Source: Microbacteriaceae bacterium UBA6152 (GTDB lineage: Bacteria; Actinomycetota; Actinomycetes; Actinomycetales; Microbacteriaceae). Taken from it: a DNA stretch of 8,620 nt. The position numbers and the translations under genes are program-made. The first letter of the stretch is position 1. Each line of letters starts with the position of its first letter. Below, in pieces: positions 1-5,522 of the stretch. Below the pieces are notes generated by a model that had not been told where the DNA came from, searched no databases, and saw nothing but the letters and a program-made list of their open reading frames with translations. The stretch lies in contig DIUS01000143.1 in assembly GCA_002423075.1 (NCBI GenBank), positions 2,306 through 10,925 on the forward strand, read 5' to 3'.

Positions 1-635
1 GCATAGAGCGCATCGACCTTGTCGCGGTCGCCGCCGAATCGGTTGAGCGCGAACTCGTCGGTCTTCACCATGCCCGGCGCGAGCTGCATGACGCGCAGCG
101 GCTCGCCCGCGAGCTCGAGCCGTAGGGCGCCCATCATGCCGCGCAAGGCGAACTTGGCGGCGTTGTAGCCACCGGCATTCTCGTAGGCCACCTGACCGGC
201 CGTCGACGTGACGGCGAGAATGTCGCCGACGCCGCGCTCGCGAGCACCGGCGCGCAGAGCGGGCAGCAGAGCGCCGATAACCCGTTGCGCGCTCAGCACG
301 TTGATGTCGAACATGCGCATCCAGTCTCGAGCGTCGGCGGTCTCGACCGAGTCGGTGCCGATCGCTCCGCCTGCAACGGTCACGATGGCGTGGATCGGGC
401 CGGTCGCGGTGATGTGGTCGCGCAGAGCATCCACTGCCGACTGATCGGTGAGATCGGCCACGACGGTCTCGCACCCGCACTCCGCAGCGAGCGCCGCCAG
501 CCGATCGGTGCGACGGGCCACGGCGACGACCTGCCATCCGCGGGCGCACAGGCCGCGCACGGTGGCGGCGCCGATGCCTGAACTGGCGCCCGTCACAACG
601 GCACGGCGGGAGGGAAGAGCAACTGAGGTCGACAT
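1..635 (-). CDS. Short-chain dehydrogenase/reductase, YdfG-like (partial, C-terminus outside window)
   Basis: I read this gene from the reverse strand: ATG at 635-633, then 211 codons without a stop up to the left edge. It is a classical SDR, a soluble NAD(P)-dependent oxidoreductase. Visible motifs are the Rossmann glycine motif TGASSGIG (residues 15-22), the adenine-ring Asp in VADLTD (D61), the structural Asn in FDINV (N112), the catalytic Ser in VTSTAG (S144), and YNAAK giving Y157 and K161. ARR at 40-42, after the second beta strand, favours NADP(H). The segment APGMVKTDEF followed by RFGGD and a Tyr resembles the YdfG / 3-hydroxy-acid (serine) dehydrogenase subgroup, so oxidation of a beta-hydroxy acid or reduction of a small aldehyde is possible; the substrate is inferred only. 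The usual NNAG motif reads TVAG (86-89). No Shine-Dalgarno sequence precedes the ATG, and TACGGT ends 6 nt upstream, as expected for a leaderless mRNA. About 40 C-terminal residues should lie outside the window. Confidence 0.93.
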   Translation of the reverse strand, partial: MSTSVALPSRRAVVTGASSGIGAATVRGLCARGWQVVAVARRTDRLAALAAECGCETVVADLTDQSAVDALRDHITATGPIHAIVTVAGGAIGTDSVETADARDWMRMFDINVLSAQRVIGALLPALRAGARERGVGDILAVTSTAGQVAYENAGGYNAAKFALRGMMGALRLELAGEPLRVMQLAPGMVKTDEFALNRFGGDRDKVDALY

Positions 636-641
636 GCTCTC

Positions 642-647
642 ACCGTA
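642..647 (-). promoter_or_regulatory. Leaderless-type -10 box of the SDR gene
   Basis: On the minus strand TACGGT fits the actinobacterial TANNNT -10 pattern and is followed by only 6 nt (GAGAGC) before the ATG at 635. Transcription would therefore begin at or next to the A of the start codon. No convincing -35 hexamer is visible 16-19 nt upstream. Confidence 0.5.
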
Positions 648-666
648 CTCTCCAGGACGAGCGCGC

Positions 667-672
667 TATCCT
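667..672 (+). promoter_or_regulatory. Leaderless-type -10 box of the acyltransferase gene
   Basis: TATCCT fits TANNNT and ends 8 nt before the ATG at 681. There is no Shine-Dalgarno sequence, so a leaderless transcript starting at the ATG is the simplest reading. This box and the oppositely oriented SDR box lie 19 bp apart in the same 45-bp gap. No good -35 hexamer is seen. Confidence 0.5.
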
Positions 673-680
673 GTCGCACC

Positions 681-1808
681 ATGGTGGCACCGGGGGGAGC
701 GACCGCGTCAGCGCGCGCGCGGGTACCGTTCTGGGATACAGCGCGATTCGTGGCGATCGCACTCGTGGTGATCGGGCACGCGATACAGCGGCTCACCGCC
801 GACAGCGACGCAGCGCTCGTCGCCTACCTGTTCATCTACGCCTTCCACATGCCACTCTTCGCGCTCATCAGCGGCTACTTCTCGCGATCGGCACCGCCGA
901 ATGAACGGCGCTTGCGGCGTGTGATCACCGACATCGTGCTGCCCTACATCATCTTCGAATCGATCTGGACTGCTGTGCAGTTTGTTGTCGAGGGGCGCAC
1001 GTCGATCAACCCCACGACGCCCTCCTGGACGCTGTGGTTCTTGCTCGCTCTCGCCATCTTCCGCGTGCTGCTGCCCTACCTCGCCCTCGTACGCTGGCCT
1101 CTGTTGTGGGCGCTGGTTGCTTCTGTCTCGGTGGGCTACTTCACGAACGTCGATTCGACGTTCTCGCTGTCGAGAGCGATCGGCATCCTGCCGTTCTTCG
1201 TACTGGGCTGGAAGCTGCACGAGTGGGGCCTGCTCGAACGCTGGAGCGGTTTCGATCGTCCGAGTGCGCTGCTGCGGGTGGGCGCTGCGGCAGTGCTGCT
1301 GACCTGGCTCGCACTCATCGTGGTGAACATCGACGCGTGGCGTGCGGCCGATCTGCGGTACTGGTTCTTCTACGACGACGCCTACGGCCGATTGGGCGCA
1401 GACGAGTGGTGGGCCGGTGCCGTGCGTCTGGCACTCATCGCTCTCGCCGTGTTGCTGAGCTTCTGCGTACTCGTGCTGATTCCGCGACGTGAGACCGCGG
1501 TGACCGTGCTGGGCCAGGGCACGATGTACGTTTACCTGCTGCATTCGTTCGTGCTCTACCCCATCCGTGAGTCGGGCATCATCGCGCCGACGGATAAGAC
1601 GGAGTGGGTGTGGTTGATCGGGCTGTGCGTGGTCGCTGTCTGCATCGCCCTCTTCCTCGCGAGCGCGCCCGTGCGCCGCGTGTTCCGACCGCTCGTCGAG
1701 CCTCGGCCGCGCTGGCTCTTCCGACCCGAGGTCGATGCCCGCACGGGACCGCTCAAGACCCTTCCCTCACGCACCGATCCCACGGGGTCCCGACGCTCGG
1801 GCCGCTGA
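681..1808 (+). CDS. Acyltransferase-3 family integral membrane protein (fucose 4-O-acetylase-like)
   Basis: This encodes a 375-residue polytopic membrane protein of the acyltransferase-3 type, which moves acyl groups (often acetyl) onto sugars of surface glycans or lipids. The N-terminal pattern WDTARFVAIALVVIGHAI (18-35) carries the family's conserved Arg (R22) and His (H33). It is followed by FHMPLFALISGYF (55-67), the SWTLWFLLALA segment (115-125), PFFVLGWKLH (171-180) and a late helix GQGTMYVYLLHSFVLY (278-293); all are typical of the fucose 4-O-acetylase-like branch (COG3594 style). I count roughly ten hydrophobic segments. The cytoplasmic tail from about residue 330 is basic and rich in Arg and Pro. 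The ATG at 681 is chosen because it is the first start after a TANNNT box and the hydrophobic core begins soon after it. The substrate is not predictable; no glycan cluster is visible beside it. The stop codon lies in the loop of a weak 5-bp hairpin (1801-1816), a possible but poor terminator. Confidence 0.9.
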   Translation: MVAPGGATASARARVPFWDTARFVAIALVVIGHAIQRLTADSDAALVAYLFIYAFHMPLFALISGYFSRSAPPNERRLRRVITDIVLPYIIFESIWTAVQFVVEGRTSINPTTPSWTLWFLLALAIFRVLLPYLALVRWPLLWALVASVSVGYFTNVDSTFSLSRAIGILPFFVLGWKLHEWGLLERWSGFDRPSALLRVGAAAVLLTWLALIVVNIDAWRAADLRYWFFYDDAYGRLGADEWWAGAVRLALIALAVLLSFCVLVLIPRRETAVTVLGQGTMYVYLLHSFVLYPIRESGIIAPTDKTEWVWLIGLCVVAVCIALFLASAPVRRVFRPLVEPRPRWLFRPEVDARTGPLKTLPSRTDPTGSRRSGR

Positions 1809-1833
1809 CGGGCGGCACGGTCTGCGTTACGGC

Positions 1834-1849
1834 ACGTGACACAGCACGT
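1834..1849. promoter_or_regulatory. Inverted repeat ACGTG-N6-CACGT at the metY -35 box (candidate operator)
   Basis: ACGTG (1834-1838) and CACGT (1845-1849) form a perfect 5-bp inverted repeat with a 6-bp spacer, and its last base is the first base of the -35 hexamer. The half-site and spacer geometry matches that reported for the corynebacterial methionine/cysteine repressor McbR (TAGAC-N6-GTCTA), but the bases differ. A repressor site is inferred from position and symmetry only. Confidence 0.35.
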
Positions 1850-1877
1850 TGACCGCTCTGCCGGGGCACCGTACCGT
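1849..1877 (+). promoter_or_regulatory. metY promoter (-35 TTGACC, 17-bp spacer, -10 TACCGT)
   Basis: TTGACC at 1849-1854 and TACCGT at 1872-1877 are separated by exactly 17 bp, the best housekeeping-type promoter in the window. Transcription would start near 1884, giving a leader of about 27 nt that contains the AAGGAG ribosome site at 1900-1905, 5 nt before the metY ATG. The leader is too short for a SAM riboswitch. Confidence 0.72.
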
Positions 1878-1910
1878 CGAGGCGACCCACCCGCGACGCA
1901 AGGAGCCCTC

Positions 1911-3227
1911 ATGGCCGACCACTACAAATTCGAGACGCTACAGATACACGCCGGAGCGCAGCCCGACCCGGTGACGAACGCGCGGGCGACGCCGATCTAC
2001 CGCACGACGGCCTACGTCTTCAACGACGCCGAGCACGCCAAGAACCTGTTCGCGCTCGCCGAGTTCGGCAACATCTACACGCGCATTCAGAACCCGACGC
2101 AAGACGTCGCCGAGCAGCGCATCGCCGCGCTCGAGGGCGGCACTGCAGCACTGCTGCTCGCGTCGGGCCAGTCAGCGACGACCTATTCCGTGCTGAACAT
2201 CGCGCAGGCGGGCGACCACATCGTCTCGTCGTCATCGATCTACGGCGGCACCTACAACCTCTTCACCTACACGCTGGCGAAGCTCGGCATCGCGGTCACG
2301 TTCGTCGAAGATCAAGACAATGCCGACGAGTGGACGGCCGCGATCCGCCCGAACACGAAGCTGCTGTTCGCAGAGACCGTGGGCAACCCCAAGATCAACA
2401 TTCTCGACATCGAGAAAGTCGCCGGGGTCGCGCACGGCGCCGGTCTGCCGCTCATCGTCGACAACACGATCGCCACACCGTTTCTCATCCGCCCGCTCGA
2501 GCACGGCGCCGACATCGTCGTGCACTCGGCCACCAAATTCCTCGGCGGCCACGGCACGGTCATGGGCGGCTTCATCGTCGATGGCGGAAAGTTCGAGTGG
2601 TCGAAGAACGTCGATAGGTTCCCCGGCCTCACCGAGCCCGACCCCTCGTACCACGGGGCGAGCTACACAGGTGTGCTCGGCGACGGCATCGCCTACATCA
2701 TCAAGGCACGCGTGCAGCTGCTGCGCGACATCGGCGCGGCGGTCTCGCCCGACAACGCCTGGCAGCTCATTCAGGGCATCGAGACGCTGAGCCTACGGAT
2801 CGAGCGCCACGTGCAGAACGCTCAGACCGTCGCGCAGTGGCTCGAGGCGCACCCCGACGTCGCGTCGGTCAGCTACAGCGGCCTGCCGTCGAGCCCCTGG
2901 CACGCCCACGCGCAGAAGTACGCGCCACGCGGCGTCGGAGCCGTGCTCTCGTTCGAGCTCAAGGGCGGCGTCGACGCCGGCCGCGCGCTCGTCGACTCCG
3001 TAGAGCTGTTCAGCCACGTCGCCAACATCGGCGACGTGCGCAGTCTCATCATCCACCCCGCGTCGACGACGCACTCGCAGCTCACCCCCGAGCAGCAGCT
3101 GACCACGGGCGTGACCCCGGGTCTCGTTCGTCTCTCGGTCGGCCTCGAGAACGTCGACGACATCATTGCCGACCTCGAGGCTGGCTTCGCTGCCGCCCGG
3201 GCCGTCACGGCGGCCAACGCCGCGTAG
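1911..3227 (+). CDS. metY: O-acetylhomoserine sulfhydrylase (O-acetylhomoserine aminocarboxypropyltransferase)
   Basis: This is a 438-residue cytosolic PLP enzyme of the Cys/Met metabolism family that joins O-acetylhomoserine and sulfide to give homocysteine and acetate, the direct-sulfhydrylation route to methionine. The N-terminus FETLQIHAGAQPDP (7-20) followed by ATPIYRTTAYVF (26-37) is characteristic of MetY. Further family landmarks are YTRIQNPT (56-63), the LEGGTAALLLASGQSA run (74-89), SSSIYGGTYNLF (107-118), VDNTIATP (183-190) and the PLP lysine motif HSATKFLGGHG with K209. Length and C-terminus are normal for the family. The ATG at 1911 is chosen because it has AAGGAG 5 nt upstream and lies downstream of the promoter; an earlier in-frame GTG at 1836 lies upstream of the -35 box. 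The next gene, metX, supplies its substrate. The two genes probably have separate promoters, because a long hairpin lies between them. Confidence 0.97.
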   Translation: MADHYKFETLQIHAGAQPDPVTNARATPIYRTTAYVFNDAEHAKNLFALAEFGNIYTRIQNPTQDVAEQRIAALEGGTAALLLASGQSATTYSVLNIAQAGDHIVSSSSIYGGTYNLFTYTLAKLGIAVTFVEDQDNADEWTAAIRPNTKLLFAETVGNPKINILDIEKVAGVAHGAGLPLIVDNTIATPFLIRPLEHGADIVVHSATKFLGGHGTVMGGFIVDGGKFEWSKNVDRFPGLTEPDPSYHGASYTGVLGDGIAYIIKARVQLLRDIGAAVSPDNAWQLIQGIETLSLRIERHVQNAQTVAQWLEAHPDVASVSYSGLPSSPWHAHAQKYAPRGVGAVLSFELKGGVDAGRALVDSVELFSHVANIGDVRSLIIHPASTTHSQLTPEQQLTTGVTPGLVRLSVGLENVDDIIADLEAGFAAARAVTAANAA

Positions 3228-3287
3228 CCCGGCACCACACCGCCGCGCGACCGAGCGCTCGGCGGTTCCGCCCCATTCACCACAGCA

Positions 3288-3324
3288 CGCGCGACCCCTG
3301 TCGTCACACGGCGGGGGTCGCGCG
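3288..3324 (+). terminator. Long GC-rich hairpin between metY and metX (probable terminator)
   Basis: The 11-base arm CGCGCGACCCC (3288-3298) pairs perfectly with GGGGTCGCGCG (3314-3324). The stem continues inward through 3299-3304 with 3308-3313 using two U-G wobbles, leaving a 3-base loop: 17 pairs in all. It lies 61 nt after the metY stop and ends 25 nt before the metX ATG. There is no U-tract, which is common for hairpin terminators in high-GC actinobacteria. It could instead, or also, act as a regulatory structure for metX. Confidence 0.6.
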
Positions 3325-3334
3325 CATCCTGCGA

Positions 3335-3340
3335 CAGAAT
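3335..3340 (+). promoter_or_regulatory. Possible -10 box of metX
   Basis: CAGAAT keeps the conserved A at position 2 and T at position 6 of a -10 element and ends 9 nt before the metX ATG. No Shine-Dalgarno sequence precedes metX, so a leaderless or nearly leaderless start is plausible. The -35 region would fall inside the right arm of the hairpin at 3288-3324. CATCCT (3325-3330) is a weaker alternative. Confidence 0.35.
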
Positions 3341-3349
3341 GGCCTGAGC

Positions 3350-4549
3350 ATGGACTGGCAAACGAGCGAAGACACGGTGCCCTCGGCGTTCATCACCGAG
3401 GCGAACCGGCGCGCCTTGCTCGGCACTCCCCCGACCACCGGCGCGTGGCGCGAGGGCGACCCTCCCGGCGACCGCCGTTTCCAGGCTGTGGGGACCCTCA
3501 CGCTCGAGTCGGGCCAGGTCCTCCCGCACGCACGCCTCGCCTACGAGACCTGGGGCACGCTCAACGCCGCGCGCGACAACGCCGTGCTCCTCATGCACGC
3601 GCTCACCGGCGACAGCCACGTCGTCGGCCGTCCCGGCAACGGTCACGCGAACGCCGGCTGGTGGGGCGGCATCGTCGGCCCCGGGCTCGCCGTCGACACT
3701 GACCGCTGGTTCGTCATCGCGCCCAACATGCTCGGCGGGTGTCAGGGTTCGACCGGGCCGTCTTCGGTGTCGCCCGACGGCGCCGAATGGGGTTCGCGCT
3801 TTCCGTACCTCACCATTCGCGATCAAGTCGCGGCGCAGGTCGTACTCGCCGACGCGCTCGGCATCGATCGGTTCGCGGCCGTCATCGGCGGGTCGATGGG
3901 CGGCATGCACGCGCTCGAGTGGGCGGTCGAGCATCCCGACCGTGTCGAACGACTCGCTGTGCTCGCCGCGCCCGCCGTCTCGAGCGCCGACCAGATCGCC
4001 CTCAACTCGGTGCAGATTGAGGCGATCCGCATGGATCCGCTCTTCCGCGATGGCGACTACTACGACGAGCCCGAGGGCCCATTCCGCGGGCTCGCCCTTG
4101 CGCGGCGCATGGCCCTGCTCAACTACCGCTCGCCGAGCGAGCTCAATGAGCGCTTCGAGCGGTCGTGGCAGGGCACTCTCGACCCGCTCGGCCACGGCGG
4201 CCGCTTCGCGGTCGAAAGTTACCTCGACTTCCACGGCAACAAGTTCACCCGCCGCTTCGACGCGGGCAGCTACATCACGCTCGTCGAAGCCATGAACTCG
4301 CACGACGTCGCACGCGGACGCGATTCGCTCGCCGACGCGCTCGGCCGCGTCACAGCCCGCAGCCTCGTGCTCGGCATCGACAGCGACAGGCTTTTCCCCC
4401 TCGAGCAGCAGCAGGTCATCGCCGCCCACTTGCCGCACTCGGTGCACGGCGACGAGGCGATCGTCATCTCGTCGCCCTTCGGTCACGACGCCTTCCTCAT
4501 CGAAGACGACCTCGTCGGGCCTCCCCTTGCCCGCCTGCTCGCGAGCTGA
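3350..4549 (+). CDS. metX: Homoserine O-acetyltransferase
   Basis: This is a 399-residue alpha/beta-hydrolase-fold enzyme that transfers acetyl from acetyl-CoA to homoserine, the activating step for methionine synthesis. The nucleophile elbow reads GGSMGGMHALEW with Ser182. The Asp/His partners lie in GIDSDRLFP (D346 the likelier Asp, D344 the alternative) and SPFGHDAFLIED (His379). Other MetX landmarks are LAYETWGTLN (63-72), HALTGDSHV (83-91), WWGGIVGPG (104-112) and NMLGGCQGSTGPSS (126-139). Length is typical. The ATG at 3350 is chosen because the protein then begins just before the conserved core. The frame is open upstream to 2837, but that stretch is antisense-like shadow overlapping metY in another frame. 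Whether acetyl or succinyl is the true donor cannot be proven by eye; the adjacent metY supports acetyl. A lipoprotein gene follows after 12 nt. Confidence 0.96.
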   Translation: MDWQTSEDTVPSAFITEANRRALLGTPPTTGAWREGDPPGDRRFQAVGTLTLESGQVLPHARLAYETWGTLNAARDNAVLLMHALTGDSHVVGRPGNGHANAGWWGGIVGPGLAVDTDRWFVIAPNMLGGCQGSTGPSSVSPDGAEWGSRFPYLTIRDQVAAQVVLADALGIDRFAAVIGGSMGGMHALEWAVEHPDRVERLAVLAAPAVSSADQIALNSVQIEAIRMDPLFRDGDYYDEPEGPFRGLALARRMALLNYRSPSELNERFERSWQGTLDPLGHGGRFAVESYLDFHGNKFTRRFDAGSYITLVEAMNSHDVARGRDSLADALGRVTARSLVLGIDSDRLFPLEQQQVIAAHLPHSVHGDEAIVISSPFGHDAFLIEDDLVGPPLARLLAS

Positions 4550-4561
4550 GCGAGCACGACG

Positions 4562-5446
4562 ATGCGTCCGCCGATCGCGACCGTCACCGCCGTGGCGCTC
4601 GTGATGGCTGCGCTGAGCGGATGCTCTCCGCGGGTCGAGCCAGCCCCTGCACCCGCGGCCACCGGCGACCCGAGTTGGCTCGCCGAGGTGTCGGCGACCG
4701 CCGAGGTCTACCGCACGCGCAGTGATCCGGCCCGAGGTGGCCTGCAGCTGAGCGTGACCAACACCGGCACGACGCCGCTGACGGTGGTGCATGCCCTACT
4801 CGACTCCCCCGCTCTCGCCGAGGCGATCGAGCGCGATCGCACCACGGTGATTCCGCCCGGCGCGACCCGCGACCTGGCTCTGCTACTGCCGCCTCCGCGG
4901 TGCGACGGCGGGCCGACGCTGCCCGAGGCAGTGCTGACCGTGGCCCTCGCGTCGGGCGCGACCGCCCAACTGCGACTGCCGACGACCGACCGCATCGGGC
5001 AGTGGGTCGACTGGCACGAGCGCGCGTGCTTTGCGCAGGCTGCGGCCGCGCAGGTCGACCTCGAGGTGCGCCGAGCTCCGGCGCTCGACGATGTCGCCAC
5101 CGGCACGATCGGCGCCGAGCTCGTTGCGACAGCGCGAGTGAGTGGCGTGCGACTCGTCGCGATCGCCGACACCGTGCTCTTCGGCCTGCGCGCCGGGCCG
5201 ACCGACTCTGGCCGCGTGTCGACGCTCACTCTCGATCGGGCGTTGAGCGTCGCCGAGACGACGGTCGTGCCGATCTGGCTGGCCGCGGCCCGATGCGACC
5301 CGCACGCGATCGCCGACGACAAGCAGGGCACGCTCTTCACCGTGTACCTCGACCTCGCCGGCGAGACCGGAACGACGACCGTCATCGCCGCAGATGAGAC
5401 GCGTGCAGACCTCTACGACGCGATTGCCGAGACGTGCGGCTTCTGA
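4562..5446 (+). CDS. Lipoprotein of unknown function with two apparent copies of one domain
   Basis: I do not recognise a named function. The 294-residue product begins with a short signal peptide (Arg2, hydrophobic run 5-19) ending in the lipobox LSGC, so Cys21 should be lipidated and the protein held on the outer face of the membrane. A Pro/Ala linker (25-33) leads to two roughly 120-residue halves that look alike. Residues 94-115 (TTVIPP, then PPRCD) correspond to 233-246 (TTVVPIW, then AARCD). Each half continues with a beta-rich stretch and ends in a second cysteine (C156; C292). C114/C156 and C245/C292 could each form a disulfide. The first half has an Ig-like beta segment, LQLSVTNTGTTPLTV (61-75). 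The ribosome site is weak. The gene starts 12 nt after metX, so readthrough from metX is possible. It could be a sensor accessory for the following two-component system, but this is only proximity. Confidence 0.82.
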   Translation: MRPPIATVTAVALVMAALSGCSPRVEPAPAPAATGDPSWLAEVSATAEVYRTRSDPARGGLQLSVTNTGTTPLTVVHALLDSPALAEAIERDRTTVIPPGATRDLALLLPPPRCDGGPTLPEAVLTVALASGATAQLRLPTTDRIGQWVDWHERACFAQAAAAQVDLEVRRAPALDDVATGTIGAELVATARVSGVRLVAIADTVLFGLRAGPTDSGRVSTLTLDRALSVAETTVVPIWLAAARCDPHAIADDKQGTLFTVYLDLAGETGTTTVIAADETRADLYDAIAETCGF

Positions 5447-5462
5447 GGCTCTCGAGCCCCAA

Positions 5463-5480
5463 GGTGACACACTGGTCACC
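5463..5480. promoter_or_regulatory. Inverted repeat GGTGAC-N6-GTCACC before the two-component operon (candidate operator)
   Basis: GGTGAC (5463-5468) and GTCACC (5475-5480) form a perfect 6-bp inverted repeat with a 6-bp spacer, immediately before an ATG at 5481. CACACT (5468-5473), a possible -10 box ending 7 nt before that ATG, lies inside the repeat. The repeat therefore overlaps the likely core promoter, where a repressor or an autoregulating response regulator would act. No good -35 is seen. The short GGCTC-TC-GAGCC repeat at 5447-5458 just upstream is too weak to call a terminator. Confidence 0.45.
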
Positions 5481-5522
5481 ATGAGGCGCGGGGGCGGCAC
5501 ACGGCGATCGGCGTCGTCGTGA
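5481..5522 (+). CDS. 13-codon upstream ORF overlapping the kinase start
   Basis: The ATG at 5481 opens a 13-residue frame rich in Arg, Gly and Ser (starting MRRGGG) whose TGA stop at 5520-5522 overlaps the kinase GTG/ATG start as GTGATG. There is no ribosome site before this ATG, but a possible -10 box 7 nt upstream would make it a leaderless start at the mRNA 5' end. The kinase start has no Shine-Dalgarno sequence of its own, so ribosomes finishing this short frame may reinitiate there. The peptide shows no stalling pattern or amino-acid bias typical of attenuators, so translation coupling is the more likely role. Real translation is unproven. Confidence 0.4.
   Translation: MRRGGGTRRSASS

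Noticed and set aside
708..1544. 278-codon minus-strand frame inside the acyltransferase gene
   Set aside because: It is a shadow frame: rich in Gln, Arg, Glu and His, with no hydrophobic core, opposite a recognisable membrane protein.
1840..1848. CACAGCACG shared by the metY upstream region and the metX upstream region (3281-3289)
   Set aside because: A 9-bp match between two ~100-bp GC-rich spacers can occur by chance. At metX it is not at the same distance from the start and not part of an inverted repeat of the same form.
1836..1910. In-frame upstream GTG start for metY (25 extra codons)
   Set aside because: It lies upstream of the -35 box, while the ATG at 1911 has AAGGAG at ideal spacing and matches the usual MetY N-terminus.
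3251..3262. 12-bp perfect palindrome CCGAGCGCTCGG after metY
   Set aside because: It has no loop for an RNA hairpin, is flanked by competing GC repeats (GGCGG-TT-CCGCC), and no promoter is near. The longer hairpin at 3288 explains termination better.
2837..3349. 171-codon N-terminal extension of metX in the same frame
   Set aside because: It overlaps metY in another frame, is Arg-rich nonsense, spans the intergenic hairpin, and would make MetX much longer than the family.
2873..4792. 639-codon open frame on the minus strand, opposite metY, metX and the lipoprotein
   Set aside because: It overlaps two firmly identified enzymes on the other strand. Its product is Arg/Gly/Val/Glu-rich with no domain, as expected for an antisense shadow in GC-rich DNA.
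5447..5458. GGCTC-TC-GAGCC as a terminator of the lipoprotein gene
   Set aside because: The stem is only 4-5 bp with a 2-4 base loop and no U-tract, too weak to call.
5464..5471. GTGACACA shared by the two inverted repeats (1836-1843 and 5464-5471)
   Set aside because: Only one half and the spacer match; the opposite half-sites differ, so a common regulator is not supported.
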